NCBI GenBank assembly: GCA_947626435.1
Contig: CANQSB010000007.1
Span: 78,243-131,551, forward strand
Direction: 5' to 3'
Source: an uncultured Lachnospiraceae bacterium
GTDB lineage: Bacteria > Bacillota > Clostridia > Lachnospirales > Lachnospiraceae
DNA: 53,309 nt
Positions within the stretch are counted from its first letter, which is position 1, and each line of letters opens with the position of its first letter. The notes beneath the pieces were generated by a model. That model saw only the letters and a list, made by a program, of their open reading frames with translations. It made no database searches and had not been told where the DNA came from. Below, one piece after another: positions 45,112 to 53,309 of the stretch. Position numbers and translations under genes: made by a program.

Positions 45112-46053
45112 CTAGCTGCCATAATGCTCACCATTCTTAAAACGCATTATCATTTCATTGGTAAGGCTTATCCCGTCGTATTCCGTAGGTATTTCCTCCC
45201 TGCGAAGCCATTTGCCTACGGAAAGCTCCTCCTCATCAAGCCTGATAGTGTCGTCACCGTCAAGCTCACAGAAAAATCCAAAAAGCATAGTATCAGTAAA
45301 CGACCATGGCTGGCTCTTGTAGTATCGAATATTTTTGACTTTTAAGCCGACCTCTTCCATTACCTCGCGCCGCACAGTTTCCTCTATAGTTTCGCCGATT
45401 TCAGCAAAACCCGCTATCAAGGCATACTTAGTATACGCTCTTCCCGCATATTTAGTCATCAGAAGCTTATCGCTATCTGTAACGGCTACTATAACTGCAG
45501 GCGATATCTTCGGATAATGCATAGCGCCGCACTTGGGGCAACGCATCATGCGCTCCTTTTTGTCATGCTCCAACAGTGCGCCGCAAGCGCCGCAATAACG
45601 TGTTGAAACATACCAGTTAGCAAGCTGACATGCAGTTACTCCCGCAAATGCCATGTAATCGGGCTTCTTTTCGCGAAAGATATTTTGCGGTTCATAACTA
45701 CAGATATTAAGCAATGAGCTTGGCAGCTTATCATTTTCACCTAGGAAAAATTTCATTGTGCCTTTGCTTGTTTCTATCTGAAACAGATATGTGAATTTCA
45801 TATTGTCTTTGATATTCTCACTATTTCCGTCATTTTCACTGATTCCCGTTTTTTTATTCGCAGCAGCCACGCACTCTGCTTTAGCTTTCACAAGCTCCTC
45901 TAGTTTCAGATATTCAAGTATTCCATTTCCCGCCAGAACACTCTTTTTCACCAGAACGCTGCGCCCCTTTACAAACATTATGTAATCACCACTTTCTGGC
46001 TCAATCGTCCTGTATTCATTGTGATAAACCGCGCCCGTTAATTCCTGTATCAC
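45112..46053 (-). CDS. nudC: NADH pyrophosphatase NudC-like Nudix hydrolase
   Basis: 313 residues from the GTG at 46053 (GAAGGG about 8 bases upstream). A longer frame to 46188 would run into the GH43 gene. Zinc ribbon CGACG ... CPKCG (about 198-220) and Nudix box GFAEIGETIEETVRREVMEEVG (about 245-266) with SQPWSFTDTMLFGFF (the NudC SQPWPFPxS-like motif). Family members hydrolyse NAD(H) and remove NAD caps from RNA. It follows the GH43 gene by about 60 bases. Confidence 0.88.
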   Translation of the reverse strand: MIQELTGAVYHNEYRTIEPESGDYIMFVKGRSVLVKKSVLAGNGILEYLKLEELVKAKAECVAAANKKTGISENDGNSENIKDNMKFTYLFQIETSKGTMKFFLGENDKLPSSLLNICSYEPQNIFREKKPDYMAFAGVTACQLANWYVSTRYCGACGALLEHDKKERMMRCPKCGAMHYPKISPAVIVAVTDSDKLLMTKYAGRAYTKYALIAGFAEIGETIEETVRREVMEEVGLKVKNIRYYKSQPWSFTDTMLFGFFCELDGDDTIRLDEEELSVGKWLRREEIPTEYDGISLTNEMIMRFKNGEHYGS

Positions 46054-46114
46054 TCTTGTATCCCTTCTTAAAATATATAATTCTAAGCATTTGAAAAACT
46101 CTATTCGAACCAGC

Positions 46115-47737
46115 CTATACAAACTTAAAATACTCAAACTCCGCACTTCCCGCTTCATCTTCGCCCTCATGGAAGCAGGAAATTCCATGCTTTACGCCTA
46201 CCCAACGTCCTGCCTTTGCAGGATATTTCAACGCCGTCTTAAATTCCTTATTGTCAATGCTGTACCCAAGCTCTATTTCCTCAGCAGGAATGGGGAACGT
46301 ATACGGTCCGTCGCTGTTTGTCTGCGTAGACGGCACCTTGCTTACCTTATTTGAAAAGTAAATTTCTTTTGTATCAAGCGGAATCTCCCCTAAGACCTCT
46401 ACCTTATCCGCCGCAGACGCCCTCTCATTTTTAAACTGCTGTTCTCCGCTTATCGCCTTAACAATAAACTTGTCATCCGCATGCTCGACAGCTACAGCGC
46501 CATAAGATACTCCAAGGCTCACTAATCCCGCCGTATCACCGCGTTTCAATCCCGAAAGGCAGAGCTTTGTCTGCGCACAGAACTCAGGCAGATGCCACTT
46601 CTGCAGCAAAAGGTTTGGCTGATTTGAGATAGAATCCGCGCTGCGCATAACAGCATTTAATATAAGCTTTCCATTTTCAAGCCTATACCAGCCTACTTCA
46701 TGATTTGCGTTCCACTGCCATTGGAATCCAAGTGCGCTTCCAGAAAAATCGTCCTCGGCATCAGGCGTAACTATCCTACTCGCACCTGCCCCGACATCAG
46801 GCTTTTTGTATGTTGTCACAGGCTTTCCTGCCACCTCTCCCGCGGCAAGCTCATCGTCAGATATTTCCCCGATTATCGGCCAGTCGTCCACCCAACGCAT
46901 AGGCTGTAGATGTATGATCCTGCCAGCCGCGTAAACATCCTGAAAATGCACAAACCAGTCCTCACCCGTCACGGTATCTACCCATGCCCCCTGATGAGGT
47001 CCGTTTACCTCGGTATCTTTTTGCAGCATGACAACCCTGTGCTCATAAGGTCCCCAGATATTTTTGCTGCGAAGGACAGTCTGCCACCCCTGCTTTACGC
47101 CGCCCGCGGGCGCGAATATATAATAATAGCCGTTTCTCTTGTAAAGCTTAGGTCCTTCAATCGTCACCTGATCTGTCACATTTCCGTCAAAAATATGCTT
47201 TTCACTGCCTATGATATGCAGACAGTCGGGCGTTATCTCGCACAGATTCAAAATGCTCTTGTAACCGATACGGCTCTTTGCCACTCCCGACACCATATAT
47301 GCCTTGCCGTCATCGTCCCAAAACGGACATGGATCAATCCAGCCCTTTCCCGCAAAAAGCTGCGTCGGCTCGTCCCATTTTCCCCATGGGTTTTTAGTCT
47401 TTACTACGTAAATCCCCTCGTCAGGCATCGGGAAAAATATAATGTATTCTCCATCGCGGTATCTGATAGCAGGCGCCCACACACCGCAGCCATGAAGTGG
47501 CTCGCTGTACTGCTTTTCAGGGATATTTTCAAGCGCGTAGCTTATCACCGTCCAATTTACCAAATCCTTTGAGTGCAAAACAGGCAGCGCAGGCGTATTG
47601 CAAAAGCTTGATGCCGTCATAAAGTAATCGTCGCCCACCCTGCATACGTCAGGATCAGAATAATCCGTATACAAAATCGGATTTGTAAACGTGCCGTCAC
47701 CATTGTCCGCAACCCATCTTTTCTTATCAACAATCAT
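46115..47737 (-). CDS. Glycoside hydrolase family 43 protein (beta-xylosidase/arabinofuranosidase-like)
   Basis: 540 residues from the ATG at 47737; an ATG at 47746 is too close to AAAGGA. No signal peptide, so probably intracellular. GH43 features: YTDYSDPDVCRVGDDYFMTA (catalytic Asp), DPCPFWDDDGKAYMV, IEGPKLYKRNGYYYIFAPAG (catalytic Glu) and an inner QGAWVDTV. A C-terminal beta-sandwich region (about 330-540) follows. It would degrade short plant-xylan oligosaccharides; precise specificity cannot be told. No sugar transporter lies beside it. Confidence 0.88.
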   Translation of the reverse strand: MIVDKKRWVADNGDGTFTNPILYTDYSDPDVCRVGDDYFMTASSFCNTPALPVLHSKDLVNWTVISYALENIPEKQYSEPLHGCGVWAPAIRYRDGEYIIFFPMPDEGIYVVKTKNPWGKWDEPTQLFAGKGWIDPCPFWDDDGKAYMVSGVAKSRIGYKSILNLCEITPDCLHIIGSEKHIFDGNVTDQVTIEGPKLYKRNGYYYIFAPAGGVKQGWQTVLRSKNIWGPYEHRVVMLQKDTEVNGPHQGAWVDTVTGEDWFVHFQDVYAAGRIIHLQPMRWVDDWPIIGEISDDELAAGEVAGKPVTTYKKPDVGAGASRIVTPDAEDDFSGSALGFQWQWNANHEVGWYRLENGKLILNAVMRSADSISNQPNLLLQKWHLPEFCAQTKLCLSGLKRGDTAGLVSLGVSYGAVAVEHADDKFIVKAISGEQQFKNERASAADKVEVLGEIPLDTKEIYFSNKVSKVPSTQTNSDGPYTFPIPAEEIELGYSIDNKEFKTALKYPAKAGRWVGVKHGISCFHEGEDEAGSAEFEYFKFV

Positions 47738-48086
47738 AATTTCCATGTCCTTTCTTTTTTATTTTATATCCTTTAGGCAATTGCAAAATGCTTTCTCAAC
47801 TGTCCTAATTTAGGCAAAATATATAAAAACGCGGCCAGATGCTCCGCAAGATGCCGCTTATTTTATATATTTTGCCTAAATTTTGTGTTGTTGAATGGGG
47901 TTTCGCAAACACCTATTATATCCTTTAACTAACAGCATACTACCGTACTACACATATAGCGGTGCCACATTCCAACTGTATTATTCAGTCCGCACATAGA
48001 AATAAATTGCGCGTCCAGCACTGCTTTTTATGGCTATATTATACTCCAACTCATAATCTAACTCAATCCGCAAATCAGACAACAAA
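47738..48086. other. Gap between the ceramidase-like gene and the GH43 gene
   Basis: 349 bases. It contains the 22-bp inverted repeat at 47807-47882. The rest is AT-rich with no gene or recognised RNA. A GH43 promoter presumably lies here, but I see no strong sigma-A match. Confidence 0.4.
47807..47882. repeat. Long perfect inverted repeat
   Basis: 22-base arms AATTTAGGCAAAATATATAAAA and its exact complement are separated by 32 bases that include a GCGG/CCGC helix. It could be a strong bidirectional terminator between the two genes or an operator/mobile remnant. Confidence 0.6.
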
Positions 48087-49877
48087 TTATTTGCACAAAA
48101 TTCTTTGAGCTACCACCACAGTATAGTCATCCGTATTATATGCGATGCCTGTCTTTGTGAAATGATTCTTATGCCAGAAATGCTCTGCCTGCGGATTACC
48201 TTTTACCCATCCAAGCCGAATGTACAAAAGCCCAAAATCTGCGAGATAACGGCACAGCTCATCTATTATCCTGCTGCCGACGCCGATATTCTGAACTGAC
48301 ACAGCTGTCATAAAGAAACCTATAAATGCCGTTTTTTCATCAGGGTACGCCATAATTAAATCCATCACTGCAATCAGTTTTTCCCCTTCATAATACCCTA
48401 TGTAATATTTGTCTGTCATTTCTTTGTTCGGAGGCAACGCTTTCATATCCTTAGCAATGCTCTGTTCTGTCACAAACGGTGGACAATATTGATAATATAA
48501 AGCATTTTTGCTGCACAGCGCATATATGTCCCCGACATCCGCTTCACCCATGCAGCGCACATTGTAAAAATCAGAAAATTGCGATACATCCATTCTCACA
48601 ACAAACGATATCACTGCATCGTCCGCCTCGCGCATATAAGGGTACACATGTCCGTAATCAGCATAATATATCAACATCGCCCAGTATACCTCATATCCGC
48701 CCAAATCATATTCTTCCTTTGTCGGGAAATAAGAACCGCAGCCGTTTGTATAGCCATTAAAATAAAAATAAGGATTTCTTAAAAGCCGCTCTGTTTCGAG
48801 CGCAAACTCCACCATAGTTTCATTGGGTATACCGCACAGACACCAATCGCCAACGCAGAAATATTGTATTTCCAAATGTTCCTCCTGTACGGAAATTCCC
48901 TTGTTTTGCAGACGTTCAATCTCATTCAGCCACTTTTTACCGTCTATACCGCAGAATTTCCGCGCGTCATCCGCTATTTTACGCGCTTCAGCCATACTTG
49001 GAACCTTTGACTGCAGCGTTATATATTTTGAATAAGCGCCTGTCCTAACGCTGCGTTTTGTGCATATTTTGTCAAATACATTTTCAACGCTGTCAAATAC
49101 TTCCTGCGCCATTTTATCCAACGCATCTTCGCAGTTTATATATCCTTCTCCCTGTCCGTCAACAGGTACAAAAGAGGCATTATAATATTTAGGAGCAATG
49201 TTTCCCGCCGAGCCTTGGACAACCATCACCGGACAATGGTACTTTTCCTTAAAAATTTTTCTGACAGCGCCAAAATAGTCAGCCGAAATTAAATAATTGT
49301 CACTTTTTAAGACATTGCAATGTGCTGTCATGCGCAGTATAATCAGCCGCAGCTTATCACTGTCTCCCGAATGGATTTTAAGTATACCGACCCGTCGGTC
49401 AATTTCGGCACCGGTATCACGCCTTTTTACGCCAATGACCGCTTCGGCATTACCCCAGCCCACCGCAGCTTCACTCATAGATGACAGCGCTTTTTCGGCG
49501 GCTTGACAAATTTTCGTGCAAAGCCCGGCGTAATACTCTTTTTCGATATCAGCATTAGGAGCCGAATGAGTATGTGAAAATGAGAGCATTACCTTTTCTT
49601 TGGGTGCTTTGATAATTGCTCCAATCTTATCCCTGAGCATATCCGCCTCTTTTTTATTAAAGCCGATACTGTCTATAGTAACTAAGCAGCATATCTCGTC
49701 GTTTTCCCAGACACATACCTGCGCTGCCAGGCAGTCCAGTATACCCTTTGAAATATTGTCCGCGCGGTTAAATCCAACTGTGGTAACAGGAGCGTCCGGC
49801 GTAATGTCAGTTTCGGCAAATCCCATTCTAAGCTTTGACAGGGAGCACATGTCCCTTAATCCCTCTTCGTTTTTCAT
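48087..49877 (-). CDS. Neutral ceramidase-like domain fused to a GNAT acetyltransferase
   Basis: 596 residues, ATG at 49877 with a GGGAG site. Residues 15-430 resemble neutral/alkaline non-lysosomal ceramidase: MGFAETDITPDAPVTTVGF, SFSHTHSAPN (metal His), ISADYFGAV and IPNETMVEF (metal Glu region). The usual GDxSP serine motif reads GNIAP, so classical amidase action is uncertain. Residues about 445-596 are a GNAT fold, with an acetyl-CoA loop near NIGVGSRIIDELCRYL (about 530-545) and WHKNHF later. No signal peptide. The combination is unusual; substrate unknown. Confidence 0.8.
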   Translation of the reverse strand: MKNEEGLRDMCSLSKLRMGFAETDITPDAPVTTVGFNRADNISKGILDCLAAQVCVWENDEICCLVTIDSIGFNKKEADMLRDKIGAIIKAPKEKVMLSFSHTHSAPNADIEKEYYAGLCTKICQAAEKALSSMSEAAVGWGNAEAVIGVKRRDTGAEIDRRVGILKIHSGDSDKLRLIILRMTAHCNVLKSDNYLISADYFGAVRKIFKEKYHCPVMVVQGSAGNIAPKYYNASFVPVDGQGEGYINCEDALDKMAQEVFDSVENVFDKICTKRSVRTGAYSKYITLQSKVPSMAEARKIADDARKFCGIDGKKWLNEIERLQNKGISVQEEHLEIQYFCVGDWCLCGIPNETMVEFALETERLLRNPYFYFNGYTNGCGSYFPTKEEYDLGGYEVYWAMLIYYADYGHVYPYMREADDAVISFVVRMDVSQFSDFYNVRCMGEADVGDIYALCSKNALYYQYCPPFVTEQSIAKDMKALPPNKEMTDKYYIGYYEGEKLIAVMDLIMAYPDEKTAFIGFFMTAVSVQNIGVGSRIIDELCRYLADFGLLYIRLGWVKGNPQAEHFWHKNHFTKTGIAYNTDDYTVVVAQRILCK

Positions 49878-50010
49878 CTCAACTCTCCCGCTTGAAAAGC
49901 GCTAAGCAAATTTTTCAGTATTTATCTTGGAAAAGGACTGCTATTTTCGCGCAAGGATACAGTATCAGGACATTTCATCCTCAAATGTTGATTTTTCTAT
50001 TCACACCGCA

Positions 50011-51186
50011 TCAATGATGAAACAGCCTAATCCCTGTAAAGCACATAGCCATTCCGTACTTATTGCATGTCGCAATAACATTGTCGTCGCGGATAGAACC
50101 GCCCGGCTGCGCGATATACTTCACGCCGCTCTTATGCGCTCTTTCGATATTGTCGCCAAACGGGAAAAACGCGTCGGAACCAAGTGACACATCTGTCATT
50201 TTGTCAAGCCACGCCCTTTTCTCCTCTCGCGTAAATACTTCCGGTTTTTCCGTAAAGAAATTTTCCCATACGCCGTCAGCCAACACATCCATATAATCGT
50301 CGCTCATATAAACGTCAATCGTATTGTCCCTGTCCGCGCGCCCTATATTTTCCTTGAACGGAAGCTTAAGTACCTTTGGCGACTGGCGCAGGAACCAGTT
50401 GTCCGCTTTGTTGCCCGCAAGCCTCGTGCAGTGTATCCTCGACTGCTGCCCCGCACCGATGCCGATTGCCTGACCGCCCTTTGTATAGCAGACAGAGTTT
50501 GACTGCGTATATTTTAGCGTAATCATCGCAATCGCAAGGTCTATGCGCGCCTGCTTTGTAATCTCCTTGTTGTCCGTCACTACATTTGCAAAAAGCTCGT
50601 CATTAATCACAAGCTCATTCCTGCCTTGCTCAAAGGTCACGCCGAAAACGTCCTTGTATTCTACAGGATTGGGCTTGTAATCAGGATTGATTTTGATTAC
50701 CGCATAATTGCCCTTTTTCTTCGCCTTTAAAATTTCAAGCGCCTCGGGCTCATATCCTGGCGCTATGATGCCGTCTGAAACCTCGCGCTTAATAAGCTTT
50801 GCCGTAGATATGTCGCACACATCGGAAAGCGAGATAAAATCGCCAAACGAAGACATTCTGTCCGCGCCCCTCGCCCTCGCATACGCGCTCGCCAAGGCTG
50901 AAAGCTCGCCCATATCGTCCACCCAGTAAATCTTTCTCTCAATCTCCGTAAGCGGAAGTCCTACTGCCGCGCCCGCAGGCGATACATGCTTAAATGATGT
51001 GGCTGCTGGAAGTCCTGTCGCTTTTTTGAGCTCGCTCACAAGCTGCCAACCATTAAACGCATCAAGAAAATTGATGTAGCCTGGCTTGCCGTTTAGCACT
51101 TCAATCGGAAGCTCCCCATCCTTCATAAAAATCCTTGACGGTTTTTGGTTTGGATTGCAGCCGTATTTTAATTCTAATTCTTTCAT
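50011..51186 (-). CDS. AICAR transformylase (PurH C-terminal half alone)
   Basis: 391 residues that correspond only to the formyltransferase half of PurH; the IMP cyclohydrolase N-terminal domain is missing. KHVSPAGAA (Lys-His catalytic), QSNSVCYTKGGQAIGIGAGQQSR, and PGGSIRDDNVIATC are diagnostic. It formylates AICAR with 10-formyl-THF, the penultimate purine step. Its missing partner activity is supplied by the PurO-type gene next to it (51413-52126). Confidence 0.93.
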   Translation of the reverse strand: MKELELKYGCNPNQKPSRIFMKDGELPIEVLNGKPGYINFLDAFNGWQLVSELKKATGLPAATSFKHVSPAGAAVGLPLTEIERKIYWVDDMGELSALASAYARARGADRMSSFGDFISLSDVCDISTAKLIKREVSDGIIAPGYEPEALEILKAKKKGNYAVIKINPDYKPNPVEYKDVFGVTFEQGRNELVINDELFANVVTDNKEITKQARIDLAIAMITLKYTQSNSVCYTKGGQAIGIGAGQQSRIHCTRLAGNKADNWFLRQSPKVLKLPFKENIGRADRDNTIDVYMSDDYMDVLADGVWENFFTEKPEVFTREEKRAWLDKMTDVSLGSDAFFPFGDNIERAHKSGVKYIAQPGGSIRDDNVIATCNKYGMAMCFTGIRLFHH

Positions 51187-51412
51187 ATTAATTCCTCTCT
51201 ATACTTTCTCATATATTTTGCAGAAAAAACCTTTATTTTAGCTGTTTGTGCAATGGTTTGTAAAGTTTCCGGCAATGGCTCACATTAATTAATAGGCGAA
51301 AACCTTGTCATTTCCAGTGTATGCACCCCTGTTTTCCACTCTAAACTCTATGCTTTTGCTTTGTGAAGCCACAAGTAATTAAGAAAAATGCCTGCCCTTT
51401 GCCGTTTACGCA

Positions 51413-52126
51413 TTATTCATTTTTATTAAAAATCTTCGTCTCATATTTTCCGGTCTGAATATCTATATAACGAATGAAAAGCGACACCTTGTTGTCCTCA
51501 TTAAGGCTTGTCCACACAAGATTCGCAAACTCCTCCATATCGTCCGGAATCTCAACGCGCTTAGGCTCGCCCTCAAAGCTTGGCAAGGGATTGCCATCGC
51601 CCATATATGTATGTATGAAATGCCCCTCGCCCGCTACAGGATTGCTGTATGCAAATGTAAACCTGTCACACGCGTCAGGATTTCCGTCGCTGCTCTTTAA
51701 TATCGACATAGCATAATTATATGTGCCATTTTCAATATGAAGTATTCCCGAAATGCGCGGCGTGTAGTTTGGCGCGTCGGGCTCAAATTCCCTCGTCCTA
51801 AGCGCCTGCTCAAAGGTCTGCTGCTTGTCCATAAGGTCATAAATAGTGTCAGTCTGGTCTCCGTTTGTCACAATCGTCTTGTTGCCAAGCACTCGGACAG
51901 GCGCGTAAATTATGAGGCTCGGATCGCTAAGCTTCGACGGATCAAACGCCTGTGTGCGTATACCCTCGCCGTCCTCGACAAATACGCGGTTTCTGCTGTT
52001 CTCGCTTCTGCCCATAATAAAATAGGCTATTGCCGCCTTTTTGCCGTCCTTAGTCTTGCCGATGACGATACCCCTGCCCGGGTATGCGTTCCCTTTTAGT
52101 TCCTGTTCCAATGATAGCATCTTCAT
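51413..52126 (-). CDS. IMP cyclohydrolase, PurO type
   Basis: 237 residues, ATG at 52126 with AAGGGG upstream. Resembles the archaeal-type IMP cyclohydrolase: NAYPGRGIVIG, AYFIMGRSENSRNRVF, DPSLIIYAPVR and RTREFEPDAPNYTPRISG, all characteristic of the PurO family. It closes the ring of FAICAR to IMP, complementing the adjacent transformylase. Gap of about 226 bases between the two. A hairpin-forming GCACTGCC/GGCAGTGC repeat lies in its 5' leader (52143-52182). Confidence 0.88.
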   Translation of the reverse strand: MKMLSLEQELKGNAYPGRGIVIGKTKDGKKAAIAYFIMGRSENSRNRVFVEDGEGIRTQAFDPSKLSDPSLIIYAPVRVLGNKTIVTNGDQTDTIYDLMDKQQTFEQALRTREFEPDAPNYTPRISGILHIENGTYNYAMSILKSSDGNPDACDRFTFAYSNPVAGEGHFIHTYMGDGNPLPSFEGEPKRVEIPDDMEEFANLVWTSLNEDNKVSLFIRYIDIQTGKYETKIFNKNE

Positions 52127-52232
52127 ATTTTACCCCTTTTCTGCACTGCCCCTTGTATATACCAAATCTGCGTCGGCAGTGCTGACACAAACTTGCAGGC
52201 AAATCCAACCTAGGCCCTAAACGCCGCCCAAA

Positions 52233-52571
52233 CTACAAATCCTCAAAGCGAACATTCTCATTGTCAAACCTAAGCCAAAAATAATCCCCCGTTAATCTAC
52301 CATGCGTTTTCCTACACAGCTCATACGCATCAAACTGTGAAAGCCCATAATATTCAAGAAATTCCTTCAAATCGGGTCTCTCCCTTGAAATACACCTGCT
52401 TTCAAACAGCCAGTAAAGGTTTTCTATATTCGGCGGTCTTTTTCCCAATGCCGTCATAAGTAACTCGTCAGTATAATTTTCTAACTCCACCTTCTTTGTC
52501 TGCAAATCCACTTCCATGTGCGTCATAACATCATTGCAATGCATATAATCTATAACCACTCTCCCAGCCAC
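52233..52571 (-). CDS. Small partner protein of a HipA-like kinase
   Basis: 112 residues from a GTG at 52571 (GGAGG 8 bases upstream), only 3 bases after the kinase stop. The C-terminal half (ESRCISRERPDLKEFLEYYG ... CRKTHGRLTGDYFWLRF) resembles a small protein often encoded beside HipA-like kinases in Clostridia. It could act as the antitoxin-like or accessory component, but no DNA-binding motif is visible. Translationally coupled to the kinase. Confidence 0.7.
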   Translation of the reverse strand: MAGRVVIDYMHCNDVMTHMEVDLQTKKVELENYTDELLMTALGKRPPNIENLYWLFESRCISRERPDLKEFLEYYGLSQFDAYELCRKTHGRLTGDYFWLRFDNENVRFEDL

Positions 52572-52574
52572 AGC

Positions 52575-53231
52575 CTACGCCTCCTCCCACGCAATACCCC
52601 GCATTTTTTCAAGTCTGCGCATTATCACATCAAACGCCCTCCTGCTCTCAGGCAATTTCTTATCCGCCATTTTTACAAATTTATCCGTATCAATCAAAAT
52701 TCTCTTGCCAAACCTAATCTGTTCCTCAAACCTTATCTGAAACGGTTTCGCCATTACCCGCGACAGATTTTCCTCAATGCTTACATCCATCGGATATGAA
52801 ACCTCGTCCGAAAGGCAGGCGGCTCCATTGTCAAAAATAGGTCCCACCGTATATTTGCCATCTTTTTCCAAAAGAATTATATTGTTAAAATGCCTGTCTT
52901 CATTATATGTTATCGAATCCAAATACAAAATTCTATTAATATAATCTGTAATGTCTATATGGCACATATCATAAACTGCATCTATCAGTTCATCATAATG
53001 TATGCTGTACGGCAACATATTCATTTCAAGTATCTTTCCTATTGTAATCTCCTCAACTCCACCAGACAAATAATTCTCTGAAAAACAACCATAACCAAGA
53101 AAAACTCCGTCCTCGCACACAGCACATCTTTTGTACTCAACAAAAGCCTCTATATCCGTACACTTTAAAAGTGTTGATACCATTTCCTCGGCAATCCCTT
53201 CATACCCCAGATTGTCCAGTTTGATGTACAA
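52575..53231 (-). CDS. HipA-like Ser/Thr kinase, N-terminally truncated
   Basis: About 218 residues from a TTG at 53231, which lacks a ribosome binding site. The kinase core is intact: DSITYNEDRHFNNIILL (N-x-D-R-H-x2-N catalytic loop, about 105-120) and PIFDNGAACL. The N-terminal lobe that HipA-like proteins normally have, including the ATP-binding part, is absent. Seven codons upstream an in-frame TGA appears and the sequence changes character, consistent with an insertion. Possibly non-functional. Confidence 0.65.
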   Translation of the reverse strand: MYIKLDNLGYEGIAEEMVSTLLKCTDIEAFVEYKRCAVCEDGVFLGYGCFSENYLSGGVEEITIGKILEMNMLPYSIHYDELIDAVYDMCHIDITDYINRILYLDSITYNEDRHFNNIILLEKDGKYTVGPIFDNGAACLSDEVSYPMDVSIEENLSRVMAKPFQIRFEEQIRFGKRILIDTDKFVKMADKKLPESRRAFDVIMRRLEKMRGIAWEEA

Positions 53232-53238
53232 ATTAAAT

Positions 53239-53309
53239 TGTACCCCTTGTCAAGGACATTTTTTTAATCTGTTATAGGGAATGTATGTTTGCCTTTGCTT
53301 TCGTTCACA
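53239..53309. mobile_element. Candidate insertion-sequence end interrupting the HipA-like gene
   Basis: TGTACCCCTTGTCAAGGAC at 53239-53257 resembles the TGTA...TTG-x-C terminal inverted repeat pattern of IS3/IS150-group elements. The frame of the HipA-like gene ends here at TGA. The window stops before any transposase gene is visible, so this is a proposal only. Confidence 0.35.

Noticed and set aside
1-53309. CRISPR arrays, rRNA genes, complete prophage or integrative element
   Set aside because: No regularly spaced direct repeats, no rRNA sequence and no phage or conjugation genes were seen.

Overview
The window looks like a chromosome segment of an anaerobic clostridium, most likely Lachnospiraceae. 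The reasons are the Firmicutes-type core gene order, a tyrosyl T-box leader, a coaE/FtsA-like/polA block, a GHKL/LytTR two-component pair, separate AICAR transformylase and PurO-type IMP cyclohydrolase genes, and strong GGAGG ribosome binding sites. Nearly everything is on the minus strand; the one confident plus-strand protein gene is tmcAL.

Region by region. 1-2306 is a cluster of short proteins of unknown function: two paralogues, a third protein sharing their N-terminus, a 50-residue protein and an interrupted small ORF. 2419-4403 is an AgrC/AgrA-like histidine kinase and LytTR regulator. The same 20-bp-period direct repeat lies upstream of this pair and upstream of the small-protein cluster, so the cluster is its likely target. 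4580-4810 is a MITE-like inverted-repeat element. 4860-6528 is tyrS with a Tyr T-box leader and consensus promoter. 6561-9803 holds an ITPase-like hydrolase, VanZ, a glyoxalase-fold protein, a variant HisI and the laccase-domain protein PgeF.

9914-19812 is the core translation and secretion block, read in reverse: yraN, an FlhB-tail protein, a FliK-like protein, rnhB, lepB, rbgA, lepB, rplS, trmD, rimM, khpA, rpsP, ffh, ylxM. 20177-25373 (an orphan protein, YfhO, YitT, threonine ammonia-lyase) interrupts the usual ylxM-ftsY neighbourhood. 25468-32531 is ftsY, smc, rnc, acpP, plsX, rpmF. 32685-38093 has a large unknown protein, tmcAL, a UPF0210 protein, an ACT regulator and a YycJ-like metallo-hydrolase. 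38098-43952 has a single reading frame joining CoaE to an FtsA-like protein, then polA. 43986-49877 carries an orphan anti-sigma-like zinc-finger protein, a small protein, tRNA-Leu(CAA), a NudC-like Nudix hydrolase, a GH43 glycosidase and a ceramidase-like/GNAT fusion. 50011-52126 is the split purine-pathway pair. 52233-53309 is a HipA-like kinase with its small partner; the kinase N-terminus is missing, perhaps cut by an IS end at the window edge.

The genes combine ribosome biogenesis, SRP secretion and phospholipid initiation with accessory signalling. The most unusual items are the LytTR operator pair, the CoaE-FtsA-like fusion, the ceramidase-like/GNAT fusion, the structured inverted-repeat element, a leader motif with a compensatory stem change at two loci, and the truncated HipA-like kinase.
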